Shown: piece after piece, positions 1 through 9,003 of the stretch
Layout of the letters: each line of letters opens with the position of its first letter
Numbering within the stretch: the first letter of the stretch is position 1
Assembly: GCA_023105745.1 (NCBI GenBank)
Contig: JALGQZ010000018.1
Location: 13,206,273 to 13,270,272 of the forward strand
Reading direction: 5' to 3'
Origin: Austropuccinia psidii
Taxonomy: Eukaryota; Basidiomycota; Pucciniomycetes; Pucciniales; Sphaerophragmiaceae
DNA length: 64,000 nt
Notes under the pieces: model-generated
Seen by the model: only the letters and a program-made list of their open reading frames with translations
Told to the model about the DNA's origin: nothing
Databases searched by the model: none
Made by a program: the position numbers and the translations under genes

Positions 1-211
1 GTCATTTTGAGGTACAAAAACACAGGTTTTTTGGTACCAAATCCCATGTTTAAATACCAAAATCCTTCCTTTAGCTTCCCATAAAGGCACATTTTTCAAA
101 CACACAACTCAGTAAGGGCATGTTAAATTGAATAAAATTTACATACACTCATCATTTATTAAGTCATTTGATTTCAAATTGAATTTACTACCAGCCTTTT
201 CTTCATTTACC

Positions 212-1458
212 ATGCCCAAGGCATCGCAAAGGCTACCTTTACTTCAGACCTTGAACTCACTTCAGTTGATCGATGCTCTCAGCTCTGATAGTGATTCTGA
301 TATCCAGGAAGATATAATCTTATTAGATATGATAACATAACAAAGATACATCAATCCTCATAGAAGATATCCATCTCATTACATGTATCCAATGAATGAT
401 TTACAGACATTATCATCTGAAAAGTTTTGACAGCTATGTAGGACCACACATGAATCATTTGAAAAATTGGTTGAACAAATTCAAGCTGATAAAACCTTTC
501 AAAACTCATCACAAAACAAACAACGCAATCCTGCCATCCAATTGGCTGTGGCATTATCAAGGCTAGGATCAAATGGAAATGGGGCCGCTTTGGGAAAGAT
601 TGGAATGTTGTTTGGAATTAGCCATGGGGCTATTGTGCTGTATACTCAAAGAGTCATACAGATATTAATGAAGTTTAAGCGCAAAGTGATTGTGTGGCCA
701 AAAATAGAACAACAAAGAGAGATGTCTCAATTAATGCAAGCAGAAGGCTTCCCTGTGTGCATTGGGTTTATTGATGGGAGTCTCATACCATTATCACAAC
801 ATCCTCCTAAGGATGGTGAAGCCTATTTTGATTGCAAAAAGAGGTAAGTAGTTGAATCTTTACTTTTTATTTCAATCTTACTGATGGTTTACATATAAGG
901 TATTCTATGTCAATACAACTGGTTTGCAATATTAACAAACAGTTCACTGCTCTACATGATGGTTGTACTGGGTCACTTCATGATTTGAATGTCTATCAAC
1001 ATATGAGAATAGCACAAACAACTCAAGAGTTTTATGAAAAGGATCAGTACTTCCTTTCAGATTCGGCATATGCAAGCTCTCCTTGGGTTGTTCCAGCATA
1101 TAAGGGAGTTGTAGCACAGAATGAAGACAACCATTCTTTCAATTACTGTCTAGCAAAATCAAGGGTCAGAATTGAGCATGCAATTGGAATTTTGAAGGGG
1201 AGGTGGTTTTCTCTAAGGGAAATGCAAAATAAAATGAGGAATAATCATGAAATTGAATATTTTGTGAGTTGGGTTGTGTCTTACGCAATTTTAAATAATA
1301 TGTTAGCACAAATTGGTGATGAATGGTTTGATTTATATGAAGATGATGATCCACCACATGCAGAAAATTGGGCCAACAATGACATTGGGGAAGATGTGGT
1401 AAATATATGTGAGAAAATCCAACCAATCACTTTGGCATGGAAAAATAGTCAATTGTAA
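212..1458 (+). pseudogene. PIF/Harbinger (HARBI1-like) DDE transposase, disrupted
   Basis: Endonuclease of the DDE_Tnp_4 type that would cut and paste the surrounding element. One reading frame runs from ATG 212 through exon 1 to 843, across a 56-bp intron (844-899, GTAAGT...ATAAG), and on in frame to TAA 1456-1458. Family landmarks are GFIDGSLIPL (first catalytic Asp), LHDGCTGSLHDLNVY (Gly-Ser-His-Asp block) and FLSDSAYASSPWVVPAYKG (second Asp). The block RVRIEHAIGILKGRWF holds the catalytic Glu, and a C-terminal SYAILNNML helix follows. The N-terminal part (452-640) is the usual Harbinger helix-turn-helix region. Two in-frame stops break exon 1: TAA 338-340 and TGA 428-430. The latter sits where an Arg codon (CGA) is expected between KF and QLC. 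The DDE core itself is open. Confidence 0.87.
844..899 (+). other. Intron in the Harbinger transposase
   Basis: A 56-bp intron with GTAAGT donor and ATAAG acceptor. Removing it joins codon AG|G and keeps the frame, so KKR runs directly into YSMSIQLVCN, a continuity seen in HARBI1-like proteins. Size and form are typical of basidiomycete introns. Confidence 0.8.
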
Positions 1459-1545
1459 ATTTCATAAGGATCATTGATTTATGTACTTAATTTAATGGCA
1501 TAAAACATAGTGCAGATGTTATTCATAATATAAAACTATTTACAA

Positions 1546-2830
1546 TTAATATTTTTTAGTTCTTTTTTGATCCTGCATATTTCTTTCAAAGTGCCCATTT
1601 ACTCTTGAATTACTTTTGGTGGGTGTCATTTTCAAGAATTTTTCACCTACATTAAATAATTTATGGTTTATTTGAAAAGAACATCCAAAATGAGTTATTT
1701 TGTCATGATTGATCATTTCTGGAGGTGGTTTTGTTGTATGATGAACCATTGCTAATGTCTTCCAAAGAATTTCCATGATGCCAGGTTTTTTTGAAAAATC
1801 AATCTCCGTTCTCAATTTGGGGAAGTGCAAGCCATGTCCAGAGGGAGTGAAGACAGTTGGAAGTGGATGGAAATCTTTGCTTGATACAAAAGAAAATATA
1901 CCATAAGTCCAGGAATTGAGATCATTTAAATCTTGGTGTGGCTTATTGAAAAATCCATCTTGGGTGACAATGACATTAGTAAATGATTTGAATTCTTCCT
2001 TGGGATTGGCAGAAGTCCATTTAAGCTGACTGAAACTGGGTAATTTGGATTCTTCCATTAATTATTGATTTTCATTTGCTGCTAATTTTGAAAAATGGGA
2101 GATTCCTGAATAAACAAATTTGTCATATTGATGAAGCTTGGTCCATTGATTATTATCTGTTTCAATTTGATAAGGAGTTAAACCTGGTTTTCTGGAGTAA
2201 AAACCTAATGATTTTGTAATTAGTTAGTAATTATTATGATAATAAGCCAAAAATATCACACACCTGCAGATTTTCCAGAATCTGAACCAGAACAAAACTT
2301 AATACCTTTCATAATGCCACCTTGGAGTTGCTTATTGGTTTCAATTTCTTGTTGATTTTTAGATAAGGACATTAAGGTCATGATGAGGTTTTGCAGCATT
2401 TTAAAGTTTCCAGAAGAATTATCAAAAGGGGTTATTTCATATATGATTACAGGAAAAAAGGGCTTTGTTGTTTTATCAATGAGTCTATAAGGATGGGGGA
2501 GAGTGTTCAGTGATGGGAGTTTTAACCATGAGGCATTGGCAGATTTCTTGTCAATCGAAATGGTTGAAAAGTTTTTAAATTCTTTGTTTTAATGGACAAG
2601 GTGAGACATAATGTGTTTTGAATCATGGATGTGTTGTTTTTGGCTTTGGGTGAGCTTTATTTTATTATTTGATTTGGTATTATTATCCTCATGATGTTCT
2701 ACATTTGGTTTAGTCCTGACCATGACATCAATAAAAGCAACAATAGCTTCATCATCTTTCAAATCATTCTAATGATGTGCCGAGTCTGGTTTAGTCCTAA
2801 CCATGACATCATAAAAATGATTTGAAGAAT
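1546..2830 (-). pseudogene. Tet/JBP-like 2OG-Fe(II) oxygenase, disrupted, carried by the Harbinger element
   Basis: Resembles the rust-fungal Tet-like 2OG-Fe(II) oxygenase proteins, relatives of the TET/JBP enzymes that oxidise 5-methylcytosine or thymine in DNA. From the ATG at 2058 the core reads VTQDGFFNKPHQDLND; H41-x-D43 is the expected iron-binding HxD. WTYGIFSFV follows, then GIMEILWKTLAMVHHTT with the probable distal His (H106 or H107), then THFGCSFQIN. Upstream, the frame continues through a 59-bp intron (2205-2263) into an exon reaching at least 2771, probably 2830. In-frame stops lie at 2062-2064 (TAA), 2589-2591 (TAA) and 2769-2771 (TAG). The upstream exon holds a duplicated DVMVRTKP segment. 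The stop codon at 1546 faces the transposase stop across 87 bp. Substrate and activity are inferred; the exact 5' end is not determined. Confidence 0.75.
2205..2263 (-). other. Intron in the Tet-like oxygenase gene
   Basis: On the minus strand the donor is GTGTGT and the acceptor CATTAG, with a perfect TACTAAC branch site (plus-strand GTTAGTA at 2223-2229) close to the acceptor. Splicing keeps phase (G|GT) and joins SGKSA to GFYSRKP. Confidence 0.8.
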
Positions 2831-2939
2831 GAGAGAGAGGAGGGGCATTTTTTTGAATTTTAAGGATGATGGGAGGGGGGGGGGAAATCAAATGAAATTG
2901 CAAAAGAAACCCTTATAATTAATCCTCCCCTATATGAAC

Positions 2940-3330
2940 AAATAAATGAAAAGTGTAAACAAAAATTAAAACAAAAAAAAATCATAGGTTAGTAATGATC
3001 ATAATCCAACCACAAAAATAATCATCAGTTGAAAAAGATAATTATTTGAGAGAAACAAAGTCAAAAAGAAATCATCATGAGTGATGTATGATGATGATTA
3101 TAAAAGAAAAAAAAAGAAAAAACAAATCATAAATCAGTTTATGATTTTTCAAAAAAAAAATGAAAAAAAAACAAATCATCAATCAGTGTATGATTTTAAA
3201 AAAACAAAGTAAAAAAAAAAAGTCAGTAAAAAGAAAAAAAAATCATAAATCAGTTGATGATTTAAAAAAATTAATAAATCATAAATCAGTTGATTATTTT
3301 TAAAAAAAAATAATAAACAAAAGTCAGTAA
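2940..3330. repeat. Cluster of AATCAT...ATGATT stem-loop repeats in A-rich DNA
   Basis: At least four imperfect copies of AATCATAAATCAGTTTATGA (near 3125, 3172, 3239 and 3275) are separated by A tracts. Each is a small inverted repeat, AATCAT against ATGATT. They lie between the oxygenase and Myb/SANT genes of the Harbinger element. No open frame is present in 2840-4300, which otherwise holds A-rich and G-rich simple sequence. Confidence 0.6.
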
Positions 3331-3378
3331 TCTATTATTCAAAAGCAAAAAAAACAAAAAAAAAATGAAAACACTTGC

Positions 3379-3493
3379 TAATGGCCTCTGGGGCCATTAA
3401 CATCAAAAAAACACAAAAACACTCAGAATCAATTTGGAACAATTAGGGCTTCCTTAGAACAGGAACCTCCCTGGTGCATTTTTGGGAGGTTCC
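3379..3493. repeat. Two short perfect hairpins
   Basis: TAATGGCC-tctgg-GGCCATTA at about 3380-3400 and GGAACCTCCC (3462-3471) paired with GGGAGGTTCC (3484-3493) are perfect stems in otherwise A-rich DNA. Purpose unknown; they could be remnants of a small inverted-repeat element. Confidence 0.5.
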
Positions 3494-4302
3494 AGGTCTA
3501 ATGGGGAGGAGTGATGAGATGGATTGGGGGTTTTGGGAGGTGGATGGTGATGGGTGGGGGAGTTTTGGAGGAGGTAAAATTTAAAAAATTTACCTATAGA
3601 AAAAAACAGAATCAGCTTGGAAAAAAATGAGAGTGGTGAAGTAAAAAAATATCACTTACCTGATATTAAAAAAAAGGGGATTTTTTTGGAAGTGAGAGGG
3701 GTGAAAAGTAAAAAAAATAAATAATAAATTAAGTATTAAGAATTGAAATTAGAAAAAAAAATTGAAATTAAAAAAAAAATCACAATTCAAAATCAAAAAT
3801 CAAAAATACAAGGAAAATTTCAAAATTAAAAGTGGAAAAAATTCAAAATAAAAAATAAAAATGAACCATAAAATTCAAAAATACAAGAAAAATTCCATAA
3901 TTAAAAGTGGAAACAATTCCAAATAAAAGTAAAATTGAATCATAAAATTTAAAAAAAACCATATAGAAAAAGATGAAAAAATTAAACAATAAAATGACAT
4001 TAGTTACCAATTCATTAAAGACGAAGAAACACGTCATCAACTTTTATTTTTGTATGGACTTCACATAAAATCTTGAGGCAACACTTGCCCAAATTTTCAA
4101 TTTTGTCCTGAATTGAAAATAAATGTTGTACAAAATTGAAATTGCAAGTTAGTGCCCCAATTACGCATAAAAATTGAACTTTCAATTTGGTAATAAAGTG
4201 AAGTTAGATTTCATGAAATAAGATCAATAATCAAACATAAAGATCACTTTGATTTAACAAATAACCAAATATAAACTGATCACATGATGTATACCTAATA
4301 TT

Positions 4303-7300
4303 TTATTTTTTATTGATTAATGCCAGAATGTGTTCCAGCTCCCCAATTGGCCTGCTGGATGACAATGCTGCTATAGTTAGATTCATCTGGAATTGGTTTT
4401 CCTTCAATTCCAATCCACAATTCCACTTTTATTTTTCAAATTCATATTTCTTCATATGTTGCTTCTCCTCAAACCCCATTTGCTTTTGCAACTTGACTTA
4501 TTCAAACTGTTGCTTGTTTTCTCTTCATTCCACCTCTCCCTGTCCCACTCCAAACGAGCATGTTCAATGGTTTCACGGGCTACAAATCATGCATTTTGTC
4601 AGTAGGATTGATCTAAGTAACCATAAACCCAAAACATACCCTTTTGCTGTGATTCAAGCAGATTTGCATATGTTGGTGCAAACATATCCATCAGCCTTTT
4701 CCTAGAGCCACTCTTGTCATTCAAGTTGGGCATCAATGATTGATGACTCTTTTGTATTGAATGTGTTATAAACTTACTTTGCTGGTCAAAGGAGAAATAA
4801 TCAACAATGGATTTCATAAGAATCAGTCTTAAATGTACTTACCAATTCATCTTGAATGTTTTCCTCTGGAACCAAGTGATCATCATTATTCATCAAAGGA
4901 TCCAGATTTTGAGGTGAATCCAAGAAATTATTCTCCTTTAAAAAGCAAATGAGGTTTAATTATTGCAGGTAAAAAGGAAGAGACAATAGATTACCTTATC
5001 AAGTGAAACATCAACATCATCATTACCATTTAAGCTGTCCTTTTCTTGTGAATCATAGCTTGCAATGGGAGTGACATCGGGTGTGAGCCTTAGAGGTAAT
5101 TTAATATACCCAAAAGACCACAAATATAAAAAATAACATATTAATATAAATAAAATAAATTTATTTATATTATTAAAATAAAAATCAAAATATAAATATA
5201 AAATTATATTAAAAATAAAAAATTAATTACAATTTAAAAATAAAAATACATTAAATTTTATAAGTATAAAATTACATTTATACTTGAAAAAATTAGGTAA
5301 AAATGAAATTTTAACAAAACTGTGAAAAAATAAATAAATTTGGAAAAAAAATTAAATAAAAATTATTATAACTTTTTATCCAATAAATAAATACATCAAA
5401 ATTATTTCACCATTGGATTCCTCATAAAAAATCAGGTGGGGTCACCTCTGAGTGAAATTCTTGTAACTCAACTCTAAATAAGCTTAAATTAAGTTTTTAG
5501 TATTTTCAATACAAAAGTTGAAAATCCTCAAAACCTTAATTTAATTCACACCACATGTGGTGTTAACCATCAATTTTTGTGTTAAAATTGAGGTGTTGTG
5601 TTTAGTTTAGAAGTTATGAGGAATTGAAGTATTTTCAATTGAATTCAATTGAAATGTCAAAATGTGCGCATGTATTACATAAGTGAACTTTGATTTACAT
5701 ATGAGGTGTCAATTATTACTGTATTGTACTGTACAATTGAATTGAATTACATATTTAAATTATAAGTATAATACATGATGAGGAATTAAAGGAAAAATAA
5801 ATTGGAAAGATTAAATTTGGGGGGGAAAAGGAACTCCAGCTCTAAGGGGGAGCTAGACCCCCAAAATCCTTGCTGACTGGCGTGGGATGTCAAAATTCAC
5901 GCAAAAGTTCATCACTTTTTGCCTGGAATTGAGTTACAGGGTCTGTGGACTCAATTGATGATGAGGTTTTGATACCAACTGGGGTAGTTTTAGCTGTTGT
6001 GAAGAGGGTAAAACTACCCTTAAGATAAAACAACCATAGTAAAAACAGTTTTAACTGGTTTCTACGCCTCTTACACACATTCTGACGTGTTCTGAAGGCT
6101 CTAGGCCTGGTATTGCTATAGTAATGGCTGATTTAAGGGTCTAAAATGGCTAAAAATGGCTAAAAATGGCTTAAACCAGCCCTTTTTGGTCTAAGCCAGG
6201 GTTCAATGATGCCATAATTGGCTTTTCTGTTGTCAGACTGTTTTTCACGACTGACAAGAGTAAAATTTACTTTTGGAGTAAGAGAATTGATGGCTATAAA
6301 AGAATGTCTTCTTTGCCCCACTTTTCTCTTCATGTTAGAATCTTTTCCTTTTATTAATTAGTTTAAACACTGTTAAACCAATCAATCAAAGATTCCAACC
6401 ACCATTTTTAAATCATTTTAATCCTTTTAACCACGTGAAAAAATCATTATAATCATTGTTTGTAACTCTTATAATCATTTTTACCCCTGAACCACCCCAA
6501 AAGTGAATTAAAGCATCTTTCATCACTGTAAACTTTGTCACTTTGTTTCCAAATTCACTCTGGTCACTTTTGGGTGTGTTTTCTCTTTAATATTCTTTTT
6601 AAAGACTTTGTTCTTCAATTAATTGCTTGCAGTTCTTTGCTCAATTAATTCCAATTGAAATTGCTCTTGAAGAAATTTCTTTTGTAGCCTTAAAATATCT
6701 CTTGTAGAGTATTTTTTGGATAAATTTTTATTGTTGGTAAAACAATAAATTTTTATAATATTATTGTTTTATACTAATAAAGTTATAAACAATAAATTTG
6801 GCGTGTTTTCTCTTAAAAATAATATTTCATACTATTTTTAACTGAATTTTACCTTATACAAATTTTGAGGACAGGAAAAGTACTTGATTTTTAATCAAAG
6901 TTTCATATCCACACCTTACATCGGGCTTGTGGCCAAAGAGCACATCCATTTCAGCATAGCAAGGACACATAATTTCAAGCTTTTTACTCATTGATCTTAT
7001 TCCTTTACTTTCATCTTCTTCTGTTATTCCAGCCCCTGTTAAATTTTCGAATTTTTTTGCTGCCATATGTTTCTTTTTATATGTTTGCCATTGATCTCGG
7101 ATGCTGCTTGAACTAAGGTTTAGGTGATTTTGTAATTTTTTGTTGACCTCAATGGCCATAAGCTGAAATCCATACTGCTTTTAAGAAGGAGGCCTTCCAA
7201 TAGATGTTGAACCACTAGTACCAAAACATGACTTGAAATTGGATTTGACTGAAAGCCAATTAATTATGGTTAAATAATCTGTATGTATTAAGTGACCTGA

Positions 7301-7489
7301 TGGATGAGGCAGGCCAGAGGTGATCTTTATATCTGTCTTAATTTGTCTTTCTTTGGATTGAGGCATTAACATATTGATGAAGAAGTATAAATAGACTGTA
7401 AGCTGTTTGGTCATATTGTCCAAAATGGAGTGTAGAAGAATATGTTGTACAGGTATGAATTGTGAGTTCTCATTGGGGTTAGGTTTCAA
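4303..7489 (-). pseudogene. Myb/SANT-like DNA-binding protein of the Harbinger element, split by a solo LTR
   Basis: Likely partner of the transposase; Harbinger elements use a Myb/SANT-like protein for DNA binding and nuclear import. The domain lies at 6926-7300. It shows LTIINWLSVKSNFKSCFG, STSIGRPPS, SSIRDQWQTYKKKH and CPCYAEMDVLFGHKPDV, a pattern I associate with rust Myb/SANT-like proteins. TAA interrupts it just after RPPS. At DV the frame is cut by the LTR at 5082-6920 and resumes as TPIASYDSQEKD at about 5071. It then crosses introns 4936-4994, 4782-4842 and 4580-4639, each keeping frame. The tail (ETIEHARLEWDRERW, then ENQFQMNLTIAALSSSRPIG) is a charged C-terminus with a frameshift near 4480-4520; the final TAA is at 4303-4305. 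The start is uncertain: ATG 7414 is one choice, and the frame stays open to 7489. Confidence 0.75.
5082..6920 (+). mobile_element. Solo LTR, family A (Ty3/gypsy)
   Basis: Begins TGTGAGCCT and ends CCTTACA, the same termini as the LTRs of element A (27171-29355). It is flanked by a perfect 5-bp target duplication, TCGGG (5077-5081 and 6921-6925). At 1839 bp it is shorter and more diverged than the 2.2-kb LTRs of element A. The only long frames in it (such as 5890-6078 on -) show nothing recognisable. It interrupts the Myb/SANT gene between the codons for DV and TP; taking it out with one duplication copy restores the frame. Confidence 0.88.
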
Positions 7490-7534
7490 GCTGAAATCCC
7501 AGATAAATAGGATTTGGTCAAAATACCAGGGGAC

Positions 7535-7645
7535 TCAGCTAAAATGCCATGGGATTTACACATGAAAAACCTGGGATTGTTTGTTGGGATTTGGGTTCCA
7601 AATCCTGCATTATTTTAAGGTGGGATTTGGTGACTTTGACACTCC
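7535..7645. repeat. Right terminal/subterminal inverted region of the Harbinger element
   Basis: Reading inward from 7645, the strand opposite to + begins GGAGTGTCAAAG and then repeats CAAATCCCA-type words several times. Its part near 7545-7575 is an inverted match to bases about 23-50 of the window. Repeated AAATCCC words near both ends are the kind of subterminal motif a Harbinger transposase/Myb pair binds; that role is inferred. Confidence 0.6.
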
Positions 7646-7648
7646 TTA

Positions 7649-8963
7649 TTAATTAAATTCAAAAATAATAATAATAATACTAATTTCATCATCATCATAA
7701 TAATAATATTATTAAGTTTTCATAAAATAAAATTAAAATTTATTTTATTTTATTTTTTAATTATAAAAAAAAAAAAAAATTAATAAAAAATTTCAAAAAA
7801 AAAAATTTTTTTTTTTTTGCTTTTTTACAAAGAATTAAGAAAGTTATAATTAATTTTTTAAAAAAAAGAAATTATTATTATTATTATTTTTTTTTTTTTT
7901 TTTTTTGTTTTTTTTTTTTTTTTTTTTTTTTAATATTTAATTCAATTTAATTTAATTTTTTTAATTAATTTAATTTTTTTTTTGAAAATTTAAAAAAAAA
8001 AAAAATTCGAAAAATTTTAAAAATTATTTATTTAACTATATTTTTAATGAATTGAAATTACTAAAAAAAAAAATAAAAATAAAAAAAAAAAAAAAAATAT
8101 TGTTATTTTTTCATATATAATTTTTTTTTATTTTTTTAAACAGGTTTGATTTTTATATTAATAATATATTCATAAATCTTAAATTTTTTTTTTTTAAAAA
8201 AAAACCCATGTATTTTTTTCTTTTCTTTTTTTTTTTTTGAAAAAATCCATTTTTTTTATATTATTCAATCAATTGTTTTTTCTTTTTTTTGATATCATAA
8301 TGAAATACATATTCTATATATATATATATATATATTTGAAAGAAAAAGGAAATAACCAAAAAAAGAATATAAATAATTATTTTTTTTTTTTTAAAAAAAA
8401 AGACCAAAAAAAAGGTATTTATTAATCATATTATTGAATCATTAGATTTTGATTTTTAATATTTTAAAAATATCAAAAATAGTTTAATAATTGAAAGTAT
8501 TAGTTATGGAATAGAGTACCAAAATTTTCCTTAATTGATAGTGAATTACCCCTTATATTCAAAGAAAAAAGAAAAATAAAATAAGTCTTGAAATCAATAG
8601 ATTGACTAAATTCTTGAAATCCTATTTAAAAATTTCTGAATAAATTTAAAATTTAAATATTATTTTTCTCAAAAAGAATATTAATTTTTAAAAGGTTAAA
8701 AAAAAAAAAATTATTAATTTTTTTGAGGTTTATTTTGATTTAATTCAATTTGATTTTCAAAAAATAATAATAATTAACTTTATTAAATTAAATCAAATTA
8801 AAATATATATTAAAATTATATTTTTAAGAATTTGAAATCATTAATTTTTCAAAAAAAATCATGTTAATTTTTTTTATTTTTTAACTAAATTGAAAAATTA
8901 AAAAATAGGAAAATTAAAAAAAAAAACTCTTTTCCTCTAAATTAAAAGAAATAAATCCTGTTT

Positions 8964-9003
<40 letters not shown>

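Larger units (their letters stand above)
1..7645. mobile_element. PIF/Harbinger DNA transposon with three genes, left end cut by the window
   Basis: The right end reads outward-in (reverse strand) as GGAGTGTCAAAGTCACC and is followed by TTA at 7646-7648, which fits the 3-bp TTA/TAA target duplication of Harbinger elements. The left terminus lies before base 1. Bases about 23-50 (CAGGTTTTTT...AAATCCCATG) match the inverted sequence of about 7545-7575, so both inner termini are recognisable. Inside are a DDE transposase (+), a Tet-like 2OG-Fe(II) oxygenase (-) and a Myb/SANT-like protein (-). Transposase plus Myb-like protein is the standard two-gene Harbinger set; the oxygenase is extra. All three genes are broken, so this copy is dead. 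A younger solo LTR (5082-6920) sits within it. Confidence 0.8.

Noticed and set aside
1166..1426. Minus-strand frame across the Harbinger transposase
   Set aside because: Opposite-strand shadow of the conserved catalytic exon.
4313..4705. Plus-strand frame of 130 codons
   Set aside because: It is the complement of the last exons of the minus-strand Myb/SANT gene, which has matching splice sites and family resemblance.
7887..7931. Long T runs as possible transcription terminators
   Set aside because: T and A runs are everywhere in this 3.7-kb block and no gene ends there.
8237..8425. Short plus-strand frame in the poly-A/T region
   Set aside because: Only Lys, Phe, Ile, Asn and Tyr from homopolymers; no sign of a protein.
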